A DNA stretch of 64,000 bases from Conus ventricosus (Eukaryota > Mollusca > Gastropoda > Neogastropoda > Conidae): NCBI GenBank assembly GCA_018398815.1, contig CM031626.1, forward strand, positions 42,411,920-42,475,919, given 5' to 3'. Numbering within the stretch: the first letter of the stretch is position 1; each line of letters starts with the position of its first letter. The position numbers and the translations under genes are program-made. A model generated the notes under the pieces. The model was not told where the DNA came from. It saw nothing but the letters and a program-made list of their open reading frames with translations, and searched no databases. Below, piece after piece: positions 1 through 13,568 of this stretch.

Positions 1-25
1 GGTCCTTTTCCTTGACCACGAAAAA

Positions 26-683
26 ATGCAGTCCATTGTCCATTGTACCATAGTAAAAATGATTGTCCATTGTACCACAGTAAATGACAGTCCATTGTCA
101 TTGTACCACAGTAAAATGACTGTCCATTGTCCATTGTACCACAGTAAAATGATTGTCCATTGTACCACAGTAAAAATGACAGTCCATTGTCCATTGTACC
201 ACAGTAAAAATGACAGTCCATTGTCCATTGTACCACAGTAAAATTGACAGTCCATTGTCCATTGTACCACAGTAAAAATGATTGTCCATTGTACCACAGT
301 AAAAATGACAGTCCATTGTCCATTGTACCACAGTGAAAATGACTGTCCATTGTCCATTGTACCACAGTCAAAATGACAGTCCATTGTCCATTGTACCACA
401 GTAAAAATGATTGTCCATTGTACCACAGTAAAAATGACAGTCCATTGTCCATTGTACCACAGTAAAAAATGACTGTCCATTGTCCATTGTACCACAGTAA
501 AAATGACGGTCCATTGTACTACAGTAAAATGACGGTCCATTAAGAATGACTGTCCATTGTACCACAGTAAAATGACGGTCCATTGTACCACAGTAAAAAT
601 GACGGTCCATTGTACACAGTAAGAATGACTGTCCATTGTACCACAGTAAAAATGACAGTCCATTGTACCACTGTAAGAATGAC
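26..683. repeat. Tandem repeat, GTCCATTGTACCACAGTAAAAATGACA-type units
   Basis: About 20 short units built from GTCCATTGT, ACCACAGTAA and AATGACAG are repeated with small length variation (units of roughly 25 to 36 bases). The same unit reappears at 3571-3670, after the LINE, so one array has probably been split by that insertion. Open frames across it on both strands are repeat artefacts, not genes. Confidence 0.9.
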
Positions 684-3566
684 TGTTCTTCTTCTTCTTC
701 TTCTTCCTAAAATACTGGTTCACTCAAAAACGAGTAGGTCACCAGCGCGCATGTTAAAAAGTAAAATAAATAACATAAAATAGTGCGACTCAGACTGTTG
801 GCCCTGGAGCAAATTTGGCAACAAGGGGTCGCACTCAATATTCAAGAAGTTAAAAGCAATGGCCAAATTCAGGCCCAGTTAACAGTAAAATATCTGAGGA
901 AGTAAAAAATAGAAAAACATCAATATGCAGATCTCAAAACTGTTGTATCAATTTGTTTTTTAAAAGAGATTGCATTTGTGGCAATCTTGATGGCACCCGG
1001 CAGTGAGTTCCACAGCCGTACAGAACTGGGATAAAAAGAATGTAAGTGGCTGTCAATATTTGATGCAGGTATGGTATAACACTGACCGCCACTCCTGGTG
1101 TACTTTTATTCAATACTAGTTGTTCCATTGGAATATCAATTACTTTAGCTCTGCCTTTGAAAAAGGTGTTAAGTTTAATAAAGCTCTTCTCTCTTCTAAG
1201 GGTTTCCATTCTAATTTCCTCATGTTCTTCCTAGTATTCCCCTTTTCTCTGATGTGGTTCCCTGTTACGAACCGTGCTGCTCTCTTCTGAATCTTTTCAA
1301 GGTTATCAATGTCCTTTAGATGGTAAGGATCCCAAACTGAGCAACCATATTCCAGTACTGGTCTAACCAGTGTTTTGTAGCAGTCGTCTTTAACCTTTTG
1401 GGGGCAGTCATTGATATTCCTGTGTAAGAAAGCTAAGATGTTATTTGCTTTCTTACATACTAATTGTAATGTTCTTTCCATTTGAGACGACTATCTATAA
1501 TCACGCTAAATATTTTGCAGCATTAGTTTCTTTAAGAATAGTATATGGATAGAATAATTGATCTAATTAGTGGCGTTTGTTACATATACGCAACACTGGC
1601 ACTTTTGAGGATGAAATTCCATTTTCCAAGTTCTTTCCCACTCTTGTAAAGCGTTTAGATCTTCTTGTAGAATGCGTGTATCATTCTTGCTTCTGATTGT
1701 TCTATATACTAAACTGTCATCTGCAAAAAGCCTTATAGTAGTTCCAGGAGAGAGATTTCTACTTATGTCATTTATATAAATAAAAAAAACAAGGGCCCCA
1801 GAACAGTTCCTGTGGTACACCTGACAAGACTGGTTTACAATGGGATGACGACCCTTCCACAACAACTTTCTGCGTTCTCCCAACGAGGAATGATCTAGTC
1901 CATTTTAGCAAAGAACCGCCAATGCCATGTGTTCTAATTTAAGCAGCAGGCCTCATGGTCAACCTTATCAAAGGCTTTAGAAAAATCTAATAAAATTGCA
2001 TCAATTTGCTGTCTGTTGTTAAGACAGTTACTAAAATCATTGAGAGTTGTTATAAGTTGAGTCTCACAACTCCTTCGCTGTCTAAACCATGCTGGGCGTT
2101 ATTTAAGAAATCATATTTGTCAAAATGGTCCATTTGCTACTATATATTATGTGTTCAAGTAATTTAGCTGATATGGATGTAAGAGATACAGGTCTATAAT
2201 TCTCTGCTTTTGTTTTGTCACCCTTTTTAAATAAGGGAACAATGCTCGCATCTCGCCACTCATCAGGTATTACTCCCTGGTCAGTGAAGCTTGGTAAAGT
2301 AATTGGTATAACCTCACACAATCATTGGCACATAATTTTAAGAGCTTGCCAGGAACGCCATCGGGCCAGTAGCTTGTTTTCATTGATATTGGTCAGTAAT
2401 TAAATACCTGCTTTGTTTACTTTGATGTTTTGCATTTCAGGGAGTTTTATCATTCATCCTTTAGTCTAACGTTAATTAAAGGTTTGGGATTTGAGAAAAC
2501 TGAACAAAAACTGCTTGTTTAGTAAGTTTGCTTTCCCTTCAGGGTCCTGTATTAGGTTTATTCTGGTTATTTCTCAGGTCTGGAATCCAATGTTGTCCTG
2601 TCTCTTACTCCTTATGTAAGACCATAATTTCTTGTTCTGATGATCACCTTCCGAAATCATCGAATTAACATAATTGGAGTGAGCAAGTCTACATTCTCTC
2701 TGACACCTTCTCTTAATATGTTTATACCTAACCAGTAATCTTTCTGAATTAGGATGTAGTTTCAATTTCTTAAAGAAACGATGTTTCCTTCTCAACAAAC
2801 GTTTAGTTTTAGTAGTAATCATGGCTGGTGGTTCTTGCTTGAAGTTATTTTAGTAGGTATGTTGTCATCCATAATAAAATCCAATTAGTTTTTATACACT
2901 TCCAAAGATCACTGACATTATCTTTAACACTATGGGACTCAAAAAAAAGACGACTGAATTATGAGTATCCCTGCGCAATTTTGGTAAATCTGCTTGGTTC
3001 CAGAGTCTGATGGTACGTTGGGGGTTTTCTTCGAAAGGGTTTGAAAATTACTCTCTAAAAGAACTATGTCATGATCCAGGCTGCAATTAATTCCTGATTG
3101 CCTAAAGCGCTGGACAATTGGTAAAAATTAAATCCAGGAATGCCTACCACGAGTTGGTGATTCAACTGACTGTACTAATCCAAGGTCTTGGTGGCATCAA
3201 AAACTGAGTATTAATATTTTTACTGTATTGATTACCAAGTATGGCATCTTCACCCCAATCAATATCTGGTAAATTAAAGTCTCCACAATCCATAATATTG
3301 CCTTCCTATTGGCCAAAACAATGTTAGAAATGTCTCTGCAAATAGACAAACATACATTTTCATCTGAGTTGGAGGTCTGTAAACTGATCCAACACATGAC
3401 AGGTCTTTATTCTTAAAATTAATCCTACAAAATAAACTTTCACTATTTTTGCCTTGATATAAAAACTCACTGGAAAATTTTCCCTTCCCAAATTTGGAAA
3501 TAAAAGGACTCCCCCACCTTTTTTTCCAAGTCTTTTCCTTTCTTTTAAATTTCAAAAAATTTTTCA
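684..3566 (-). mobile_element. Decayed non-LTR retrotransposon (CR1/Jockey-type LINE), minus strand
   Basis: Minus-strand translation gives broken reverse transcriptase pieces in the right order. About 3360-3420 holds an endonuclease-like GSVYRPP. About 2120-2300 holds DEWRDASIVPLFKKGD and ENYRPVSLTS. About 1600-1790 holds the catalytic FADD (LFADDSLVYR). About 1170-1440 holds the C-terminal VRPVLEYGCSVWDP and IQKRAARFV motifs. Frames are broken many times, so it is inactive. The minus-strand 3' end carries a (GAA)n tail, seen on + as CTT repeats at 684-707, typical of LINE ends. It sits inside the tandem repeat above. The CR1/Jockey assignment rests on motif style only; the 5' part is truncated or too decayed to read. 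Confidence 0.85.
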
Positions 3567-3570
3567 TTGT

Positions 3571-3670
3571 CTCCAGAAAAAATGACTGTACATTGTACCC
3601 AGAAAAAACGACGGTCTTTGGCCCACAGTAAAATGACTGTCCATTGTCCCATAGTAAAAATAAATGTCCT
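3571..3670. repeat. Continuation of the 5' tandem repeat
   Basis: Three to four diverged units (AAAATGACTGT-CATTGT-CCCAGAAAA and similar) matching the array at 26-683 lie immediately beyond the LINE 5' end. This supports insertion of the LINE into the array. Confidence 0.75.
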
Positions 3671-3877
3671 TTGGTACCTTAGTCTTTACATAACTTTGGA
3701 AAGGATTCTTTGCCGAGATATGTTTCCATTTGCGGCTTGTCATTGCCGTCGTTTTTGCTCACTCAAAGAGGGTCGTTTACACAAAAGGGGAGGGACATTT
3801 AGCTTTATTTCCCCGATTTTGAAAAGCAGCGTGCGAAAAGGGGGTTTAGGTGAAAGTTCGCCTGTTTCCCAAATCAT

Positions 3878-4095
3878 GGTTTGCGTGTGTGTGTGTGGTG
3901 TGGGTGTGGGGGTTTTGTGTGTGTGTGTGTGTGTGTGTTTTGGTGTGTGTGTAAAGTGGGGTGTTTGTGTGTGTGTGTGTGTGTGTGTTTTGTGGGGTGT
4001 GTGTGTGTGTGTGTGTGTGAGTATGTGTGTGTGTGGTGTGTGTGTGGTTTTGGTGTGTGTGTGTTGTGTGTGTGTGTGTGAGTGTGGATGTGTGG

Positions 4096-4126
<31 letters not shown>

Positions 4127-4469
4127 TTAAAAATTGTGTTTTGTGTGTGTGAGTATGTGTGTGTGTGTGTGTGTTTTTGGGTTTTGTGTGTGTTGTGGAG
4201 GGGAGAGAGAGAGAGGAGGAGGGGGAAAAGAGGGGGAGAGAAAAAGAGAGAGAGTGTGTGTGTATGTGGTTGTGTTGTGTGTGTGTGTGTGTTGTTGGGG
4301 TGTGAGGGAGGGGAGAGAGAGAGGAGAGAGAAAGAGAGGGGGAAAGTGGGGTGTGTGTGTGTGTTTTGGTGGGGTGTGTGTGTGTGGGGAGGGGGAGAGA
4401 GAGAGGAGAGGAGAAGAGAGAGGGGGGAACGGAGAAAATAGAGGAGAGAGTGAAAGAGAGAGAGAGGAG

Positions 4470-4507
<38 letters not shown>

Positions 4508-4525
4508 TGTGTGTGTGTGGGGTGT
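3878..4525. repeat. (GT)n / (GA)n microsatellite block
   Basis: Long alternating GT runs are interrupted by G-rich GAGAGA patches (4200-4260, 4305-4350, 4386-4470). Apparent proteins made of C/V or H/T runs on either strand are artefacts of the dinucleotide repeat. Confidence 0.95.
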
Positions 4526-7150
4526 TGTTTTGTGTGCGAGTTTGCTGCGTTTTTACGTTTTCCCCGCAAGCGTACGTGCTTGGTCTTTTATTGCCCAAAA
4601 AACCCCCAAGGGAAAAATCATGGCCAACTTGCAAACTAAACCCGAAGTGAAAAGAAATGAAATTAATTTTTTAAAAAGGGGGGGGTTGTGTGTGTGTGTG
4701 TGTGGGGTGTGTGTGTGTGTGTGTGTGTGTGTGGGGTGTGTGGGGGTTGTGTGAAAATGAAAACTACCAAAAATTTCATTACTTTACTTCCCAAAGGACA
4801 GGGGGGAATCAAAAAGTCCGAGAATGTTTTTTTGGGTTACTTCTGTATCAATTGCTTTTTCTTCAAGGAAAAAAAAGAAAAAGAAAAGGAAAATCATTTT
4901 AATTAATTTAGGCTGCTTTTTGTAGGTCTTTTATAAGTCGAAAATGAGGATTAAAATTTAAAATTGGTTTTTTTTTTTCCAGCTGCAAAAGTTTTAAATT
5001 TTAAAAAATTCAAAATGAATTGCCCGAGAGGATTTTTTTATAGTGATGGTCTGCAATTTTTTCCCTTTTCATGTCACCTCTCTTTTATTTATATTCGTTA
5101 ATTTTTGGGATGTTTAAATGTTTTTTTTTCTTTCTTTGTTGAAAAGTCATGGGGGCCCTTATCGTCAGCTGTCGGGTTTTTTTTTACTTTTATTTCATTT
5201 CCCAAATTTTCTTTGCTCGCCTCAAAAAACCCAAAAAACCCAAAGAAAGAAACATAAAAAAAAAAAACCAACAACTTTTTTTTGGGAGGGTTGTGGTTTA
5301 CTTTTCCTTTTTCCCCATTAAAACAAAAAAAAAAAGTGTGGAATTCAGTTATGGAAACTGTTGTAATAAACCAAAATTGCAAAACCCCGAAAAACCCCCA
5401 CTAACTGGTTGATTTCTTTAAAGCTTCAAATTCGTTTCTGTCGCCCCGTGTATCGACTGTGCGATGCCTCTCTCTCTCTCTCTCTCTCTCTTTTTACCCC
5501 GCTCGCCTCACCCCTTCAGTAAATTTTTAAACAGTTCGTTTTTTAAGTCGGCCCACAAAAAGTAGCTTTTTTCCGAGTGTAACGTTTGTACGGTGCAGGT
5601 GATGAAGAGCCGTAGGCGATAAAAACCCTCTTGATCCCCAGGTTTTTTTTTTTTTTCATGTACCCCCCCCCCCCCCCCCATCCTCCCCTCTCGATTCAAG
5701 TTTTTATTCGTCCCCCCTCTTGGAGTATCCCCTTGCGGGCCGTAATCATATCATCTGCACTTTGTGTGTTTTTGGGGGGTGGGTGCTTGTGAATGATGAC
5801 ATTCATCCCGGGCAAAATGGGAACTTCACCCCCCAGGCTAACACTGAAATGATCGGCTCTTCGTTGTTTTGTTTCCCGTTTTGTCTCTACAAGGGTTTGC
5901 ACGCGTTCAGTTGTTTTTCATGACCCACATTTAATTAAAACCCGCGCCAATGTGCAGTAAATGTTAATTGTTTCTGTAACTTCTTTAATTTTTGTTTCGT
6001 TGACCCCGTGGGAGATCAGCTTGGGAAATTGGAACTGGTTTGAAAATTTTTGGTGTTTCTTTGTCATTTTTTCCCAGTGAATGGGTGGCCCCAAAAAGAA
6101 AAAATTTTCCCTTTTGTGTTGCTGTTTTTGTTTGCCACGTCGTCTTGTAAAAATTTTTTCCCTTTTACACAATAGTCGAAGATTCTGTCGACGAAACGAA
6201 ATAGGCTACGTTTTTCCGTGATAGATCTATTCAAAAGGGCTTTCGCGTTTTTTAGCGTAGTTTAAAAATGAAATGTTTCCACCGGGTTTAACCCAACCCC
6301 CGGTGGTCAGTGCCCCATGAAGAGTGAACGGGCTGACAGCCTCAAATGGGTGGGACTAGATGCGAGAGGGGGGTTTCCCCCCTTTTTCCCAAAACCCAAA
6401 GGGAAAACCCCTTTCCCAAACCCCCCCCCTTTCTTTGTTTTTACCGGCCCGCTTGTTTGGGATCAAAGTTTTTTAGGGGAAAGATGGACAACGAACCAAC
6501 ATGGAAATGAAAAAATAAATAATTACAGAATGTTACTGCTGGGTGGGACAAGCATTACAGTTAAAATGCATTCGTTAAATTTTACGCTGTGATTTGCCAA
6601 AAATTTTAAAATTTAAAACCAAATTTAAAATTTTGGGGGGTTTAATCGTGTTAGATTAATTTGGGGGGGGTAAACCCAAAAAAATTTCCCCCGGAAAAAG
6701 GGTGAAAAAAAAGGGAACTTTTTTACAAAAATTCCCCCTCTAGACGTATCTTCGATTCTTTCGAAATTTAGTTTTAATTTATAGAGCAAAAAGTACACAG
6801 AAAGCAAAACCCTAAAGAACAAGAAAGCAAGGTTTTGCTACTAACATTTTTTTTAGGGAAATACGTGGTTCGAAAACCCCCCATATTTTATGGGTGAACC
6901 CCGAAATCATGGCGCGATTGCGGTTCCCCGGTCGGCCCGGTGTGAGTGTTTGAGTGGGAATTCCCTTTTTGTGCTGATGATGGGGTCTGGGGTCTTCTGA
7001 TTTCCCCTTTTACAAATTTTACTAGGGCTCAAGACAAAGGGAATTTATGAATTAAGGAAAATTTTTTGGAGAGTCAGGGTAATTTTTTCGTATTTTAATT
7101 GCGAACCCAAAAAGGGGCCCCCGAGGGGGGGCCTTTATTGCTAAAAAAAT
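4526..7150. other. Homopolymer-rich stretch of doubtful quality, no gene recognised
   Basis: A short (GT)n run at 4680-4750 is followed by about 2.4 kb in which mono-nucleotide runs of 3 to 18 bases (AAAA, CCCC, GGGG, TTTT) are far more common than elsewhere in the window, for example around 5640-5690, 6360-6430 and 6630-6720. No coding pattern survives. This looks like poor consensus sequence rather than a real composition island, but only the reads could show that. Confidence 0.6.
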
Positions 7151-7819
7151 TTAAAAAATTTTTTTTTCTTTTGCACGGGATCTATTTTGTTCATGTGTTC
7201 TTTTTGCCCAATTGCATATATTTTGATCTGTCCAATGAACAATATGTGTATTGTCGGTGTATGTAGACGTTAGCCTATTTACTGAATGTTCACCGCCAAG
7301 GCGTCGAACATTCACCACTGAACAAGAATGCTTACATCCGCTTGACGTAATCCGAACTAGTCGTTGCATGGAAATATGAGTTCGTTGCATGTTCTTTTAA
7401 TGCTATTTACGCAAAAAGGCATTCATTAGGAATCATAGTTGATACTAATGTCATGTTTGTTTGACTGGCCTATGGCGATCAGACCCAAAACAAGAGAGAA
7501 TGAAGATTTAGTTTCTGATCATTGAACATTGTCAATAACGTTCAACGGGAAAGAGTTTTGAAAATCACACCAGATCCCACGGTGAAGTCATTCCATTTTC
7601 AGCATTACTGTTGTTCCATACTACCCAGCATTTAAACAGGGTTAATTCACTGGAAAATTCCCAGCTTCAAGATATTTTCTGAAAGTTGTGATCAGTACCA
7701 TTAGTTTTCGGGCAGAGTATGATTGGTAAGTTCAGGATCAGGATCGGATCAGGGGCGTTGTATCAAATACAACTTAGCCTATTTAGGCTTTTAACGCCCC
7801 TTCTGTATGTATATATCCT
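7151..7819. other. Unassigned sequence
   Basis: No open frame with recognisable content, no repeat family and no RNA gene was seen here. A pyrimidine tract near 7820 may mark the end of the neighbouring LINE. Confidence 0.5.
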
Positions 7820-10800
7820 TTTTTTTTTTTTCGTAACTGTTGGTCCATCATAGGCTAGTCAGACCTATTATCCACAATTCATATCTAATTTTGTTAATAA
7901 TTCATGTTTATCTATGAGGTTCTTAAAACATTAATTTACTAGGTGCAGTTTGATGTTAAGTGTTAGTTTTTCCAAAAGTTGGTTACTCTATTAGTAAAAG
8001 TAAATTTTTCTTAATTCGTCTTGAATATTGTTTAAATATCTTATCTTCACTGTTCCTTGTAACATTTCTTCTGCGGTGTACAAAAAAGCTGTTTTATCAA
8101 CATTCATCAATTTCATTAAATATCTTGTATGCTTGAATCAAGTCTCCTCTTATTCTTCTTGCCTTAAGTGTTGGAAGTTGCAGATTTTTTAAATTTCTGG
8201 CAGTGATTTGGTAATCTTTTTATATTATGAATCATCTTGGTTGCTCTTCTTTGTACCTGTTCTAGAGCTTCTGATTGTCTCTTTAGCATTGGATACCATA
8301 CAGTGTTGCCATATTCAAGAACAGGTCTAACTACTGTCTTATATAATTGCAAAAAAGTGTCCTTTTCCATAAATGTAAAGGTTTTTTTTTATTATTCCAA
8401 TCATTCTGTTAGCCTTATTAAGACTATTTACAATAGATTGTAAAATTAGTTAATTATTTGTCAAAGTCACACTAGGTCTTCTCTTCTTCACATTTAGATA
8501 CTTTTATTTCCTTGCCCCCAATTTTCATTATATACTCCTTTTGTGGGTTTGTTTTACCAATATGAAGTATTTTTACTTTTTTTCTGCATTAAAATTTTAG
8601 GTTCCAAGTATCAGACCACTGTACTAAGGTTTCAATATCCTTTTGTAATTCCTTATGCAATTTTGGAGAGTTTATACATCAGTTTTGGTGTCTCTGCAAA
8701 GACTTTATACATGTACTCTTTAATTCTACAGGGAGATCTTTTTATAAACACCGTAATAATTTTGGGTCCAAAATACTGCCTTGTGGTAATCCCACTAATA
8801 ACATCAGCACTATGAGAGAGGAACTACCAATCCATACCTTCTGAGTTCTTTTTGATAAAAAGTCTCTAACCCAACCAAGTATATTTCCTATTATTTCCAT
8901 AAGACTCTTTTTTTTAAAAGTCTTTCATGTGGTACTGAATCGAATGCTTTTCTAAAGTCTAAATTTTATACAAAACATCTATATTCTCTCCTTTATCTAT
9001 CTCCTTTGTGAAGTCTTCCATCACTTCTAAAAGTTGAGTCACACAAGACCTTTTTGCACGAAATCCATGTTGACACTCAGCACAAAATTTTTTTTCTGTC
9101 ATATGTTTAATAATAGCCTCTCTAATAAATGATTCTAAAATTTTGCATATATGCTTTGTTAAACTCACTGGTCTATATTTCCTGGATCTGTCTTGTACTT
9201 TTTTGAATACGGGAAAATGACTGTAGCTGTTTCCAATCTGAGGTACTATCATTCTTTAACAGATTTAGAAAGAGTATGTAAAGTGGGAAGGCCATCCCCT
9301 TATTTAGCTCTTTTAGTACTCTCGATGGGATGGCATCCGGACCAAAAGCCTTATTAGGGTTTAACGATTTAAAGTTTCTTTTTTATTGCATCCACTGAAT
9401 TCTACATTTTCTCACTATGCCTTTAAACCTGAAGCTGGACTTAGAACAGGCTTATTTTTAGTATTTCCCTTGTGATACACTAGAAAAAAATTTATTCAAA
9501 TATCTGCCTTACCTCTATCTGTCTCACTGTGTCACAATCCTAGTCACTAAAGGGCTCACTCCAGTATTCATCTTTGTTTTCGATTGTATATCTCCGAAGG
9601 CTTTTGGATTTTGTTTACATTCCTTTGATAACTTCTTTTCAAATTCCTTTTTTGCTTTTCTTATTTTTTTATTACAAGTATTGGTGCTTTAATATAATTT
9701 GATAATCTTTCCCTGCTTTGTGACTAAGAATCCTGTTTATTTATATTTCTTTTTTACAAATTCATTGTTTTTCCCATTCATCCACTTGGTTTCTGTTTTT
9801 TATTTTCTTAATAATTTGTTTTGGAACGTTGTTTTCTATTAAAGAATTTTAAAATTACTTTTAATTTCCACCCAGCATTTTTCGACACTAAGATCATTGA
9901 GTTTATTCCAGCGATCTTCTTCAATTCTTCTTTCATTTGCTTTAAAATTTCCTCTCTTAAATTATATGACAGCTTTGATTCTTCTTTCCCTTGCTCCTCC
10001 TAGGTACAAAGAAAAACATTAAACCTCATGGTCATTTTTCCCTATGGAGCTAAGTGCTTAATGTCTGATATCATTTTTCATCTTTTAACAAGTACTAAAT
10101 CTAGATTTTTTGTCCCTCCATGTGTCTTGTTGGTTGTTTCACCATTTGGTTCGAAATGCATCCTGTAGGTGTTATGAACTTTGACCCCTTTCTCCAGAGC
10201 CAGTACCATGCCATGCCATATTGGGAAATTAAAAATCTCCAGTAATACAAACAAATTTGAATCTTTCTAATTAATTTGTTTCAGGAACTCAAACTATAAA
10301 GAAGCTTACACAGTGCATGCTCTGATTTACCTTGTCAAAATGCCTTTGTAACCTCCATCACTAGACACTATCAGTTAAGAAAAGTCTTCACTGAACATTT
10401 TCTACTGAGATTGGTCTTTCTCAAATTTACAGCAAAATAGTTTTCATACAGGATATAGCCTATGCATCCCCTGCCCCTCCCCTCTCTTAGTTTCTTAAGT
10501 CAATTTTTCTTTTTTTTTTTTTCTTTCTTTTTTTTTAAAATAAAAATTTCATACATTTTTATTTCATCAAGTACTGTCCTTTTTTAATTTTGCTTTCATT
10601 TCTCACCCCCAGGAGTGCAACAGAATCTTCAAGATGAAGACTTTGGTTTTTCCCCAAATTCCAACATGTAACCGATAGTAACATGTTTTCTTCATTTTCA
10701 ATTGTTGAGTTTGGACTTTTGTAAATAGTTCCAATCAGTATTTTCTGGCTATCCTTATTTAAAAAGGTAATCCACAAGTTTTCATCAAAGTCATTTCCTT

Positions 10801-10840
10801 TTGTAATTTGTATACTTTGCATTTATGAACCTTCACTATA
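7820..10840 (-). mobile_element. Second decayed LINE, minus strand
   Basis: On the minus strand, about 10690-10760 encodes an endonuclease-like ILIGTIYKSPNS. About 8960-9250 encodes RT blocks with KYRPVSLTKHICKILES and HGFRAKRSCVTQLLE. About 8220-8370 encodes LYKTVVRPVLEYGNTVWYP and QRRATKMI, the usual C-terminal RT/thumb motif of CR1/Jockey-like LINEs. The order is that of one element read from 10.84 to 7.8 kb. Stops and shifts are frequent, so it is dead. Ends are approximate because no target-site duplication could be identified. Confidence 0.8.
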
Positions 10841-10984
10841 CAGTTTATACCTCTTTTGGGATTTTTTATTGAAAAATTAGTTCATAACATTTTTTATCTG
10901 ATTTTAAAATTTTACGGCAGAAAGATTTTTAACAACTTTTGGTGCGTTTGTAGACGATGTCATTTAACCAAAATGTGTGAAAGT

Positions 10985-11110
10985 TTTTTTTTTTTTATTT
11001 TTTTTATTTATTTAAATGACTGGTGAGTTGATTTTAACGTGGTGACAGCCCCTGATATGGCCCTTTGCGGTCGGCTGGGCTATAAGCAACTTATCCATTA
11101 TCCTTATCCC
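10985..11110 (-). repeat. Short interspersed repeat (TTGCTTATAGCCCAGCC family), copy 1
   Basis: The minus-strand sequence contains GCTTATAGCCCAGCCGACC and GTTAAAATCAACTCACC, and ends in an A-rich tail (poly-T on + at 10988-11020). Six further copies occur in this window (17125, 20054, 28445, 38755, 51600/53248, 58662). The poly-A end suggests a retroposon, but the source RNA is not recognised. Confidence 0.8.
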
Positions 11111-12690
11111 ACCTGGCATTTGAATATTCGACAGAATTTACCCCCTTTTTTGGTTTTTCGCTATAGATTCGTTACTACTATAATGTGAGGTTTTTTTCTT
11201 CAGCTAATAGAAGTAACTCATCTTTTTTTGTTAAACAGTCCATCTGCATTTGTGTACAAGAAGGTATACAGTTCCTGCACAGATTTTCTATCTACTACCT
11301 TTTAAAACTATTCCATGTTCTTTGTTCTTGTATTTTGATTGTCAGTTTTCTTCTTTATCATCCCGGCCAGGCTAGGTTTCCAAATTTGTTGGAAGGACAG
11401 TGGGGAAAAAAGGTGTGTGACCCCATATTTCAACTGGCACAGCTGTATTGTGTTCATAGCAAAATGTTGTGACCATTATCAAAGTCTTTGTGCTTATATT
11501 GTCTAAGTGTATAGTTATTCCATTTGAGGAGAATGTTTGGACATGAATTTAGTTTATTTTTATGATATAACTGTACTAGACCGGTGGGGGAAAATGAAAT
11601 TACACCACCATGTGAACTTTATTAGACTCATGGAATCTGTTTGAATTACACGACCATGCACAAGTACACTGATTCAGTGTGTAATTTCCTTCTACTTGAT
11701 AGTTTTCTAAAAGACAATGAGCATGTTGCTGATTCAGTCAAAATGGAAAGTCAGTGTATCATGAATTGTTCCATTGGAATGAATCAGGAAGTTGCAAGTA
11801 CTTAGACTGTCTTCTTATCCTCCCACTTACACAGGGACTGCCTTGGGGGAAGGGGTGATCTCTCAGGCATTTTCTGAAGATGGTGATGGGTTGGGGAGGA
11901 GGAGGGGGGATATAGATGGGGTTGAGAGAAGGGAAATGGGAGGAAAGAAAGGGGGAGGGGAGGGAAAGGGATGTGTTAGCAAACTTTGAAGGAAAAAGAG
12001 TAAAAACATTTTGATTGTACTTTTGCTTTAAATATAGGTAGCAGCAATGTGATTTTTTTTTTTCAAGCATGCATAAATTATGTATGTTAATTGTCAATGT
12101 CAGTATGTTACACTGTTTTCTATTTTATGTATGCATTTGTCTTTATCTGTATTTCATGTACTTTGGCTTCCTTTTCCTTTAAATTTAAATTAGCCCAAAA
12201 AGTGGGGGTAAACTAGTACACTAATAATGGCTAATCAGTGGATCTTGTTTTTACCACATATCCATTGGAGTAATTGTCATGAAAAACAAAAGTCACATGC
12301 ATTGACCCAAGCATCAGAAGTTGGCAGGAAGTTATGGGAAAGAAAAGAAAAAAACCCAAAAGATTCATGTAGAGACTAAGAAGTTTTGGGTTTGATTTAG
12401 AATCAGTAGATCATTTGACAAAATAAAACTGAATTTTTCCCCCCCTTTTTTTGGTTTGTTTACTTAAACCCATGTTTCCCAAAATCAAATTTTTATGATA
12501 TGTCATTTTCACAATCAACATGTAAAAAAATGTTCAAGCTAAAAAAAATAAACATGATGAAAAAAAAAGACAAAAAGTCAAACAATTAGTCATCAAACCA
12601 CCCACAGAGTTCGTTTTATTAGCCAAACTTTTGCCTGTAAAGGCTTCTTTAGCACTCTGTAGAATCAAACAGCTCCATTAAACAAAGAAA
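11111..12690. other. Unassigned AT-rich sequence
   Basis: No gene, RNA or repeat family was recognised. A G-rich patch at about 11880-11970 and T/A runs are the only visible structure. Confidence 0.5.
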
Positions 12691-12696
12691 AAAAAA

Positions 12697-12726
12697 TCAC
12701 ACACACACACAACACACACACACACA

Positions 12727-12757
<31 letters not shown>

Positions 12758-12758
12758 C

Positions 12759-12810
<52 letters not shown>

Positions 12811-12845
12811 CTCTCTCGAGCTCTCTCTCACTCTTTCACTCTTTT

Positions 12846-12876
<31 letters not shown>

Positions 12877-12898
12877 ACACACAACACACACACACACA

Positions 12899-12929
<31 letters not shown>

Positions 12930-12931
12930 CC
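12697..12931. repeat. (CA)n-(CT)n-(CA)n microsatellite
   Basis: CA repeats flank a (CT)n core at about 12762-12838. This is the first block of a compound repeat field that continues to 17.5 kb. Confidence 0.95.
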
Positions 12932-13195
12932 AGAAAAGACAACTGTATGTAATCCAGGTATGTTGTTAATGTGGACAGCTGTTTAAAGAACAATAATCTT
13001 TTTTGACATTCTGATTACACATACATTTCTTTGTATGTAAATGTGAGCTTTACATCGTACATCCAATACACACAATCACCTATACAATAATGTATGGTAC
13101 ATGGGTAAAAACACTAATTTTAATGCAAACACACATGCATGCTTGCACACACACACCTATACAATAATGGGTAAAAACATTAATGCAAACACACA
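12931..13195. repeat. Compound repeat spacer unit, copy A
   Basis: About 200 bases running from CACCAGAAAAGACAACTGTA through AATAATCTTTTTTGACATTC to CATGGGTAAAAACACTAA. The same spacer recurs at 16108-16330, 16563-16790 and 17098-17340, each time separating (CA)n arrays. It looks like tandem amplification of a spacer plus microsatellite unit. Confidence 0.8.
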
Positions 13196-13309
13196 TGCAC
13201 ACTTGCAAAACACACACACAACACACACACACACACACACCCCACACGCACACGCCACCCCTCTCTCTCTCTCTCTTTCACACACACTCCCTACCCCCCC
13301 CCCCCAAAC

Positions 13310-13377
<68 letters not shown>

Positions 13378-13535
13378 AACACACGTGCACACATGCACAC
13401 ACACACACACGCTCACAAACACACACACACACACACACACTTTCCTGCACACACACACACACTGGCACACACAGGCGCAAGCACACACACACACACACAC
13501 GCACACACACACACACACACAGGCGCACGCGCACA

Positions 13536-13568
<33 letters not shown>

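Noticed and set aside
3846..4754. Open frames of 100-260 residues made of His/Thr or Cys/Val runs
   Set aside because: They are translations of (GT)n/(GA)n microsatellites and stay open in several frames on both strands.
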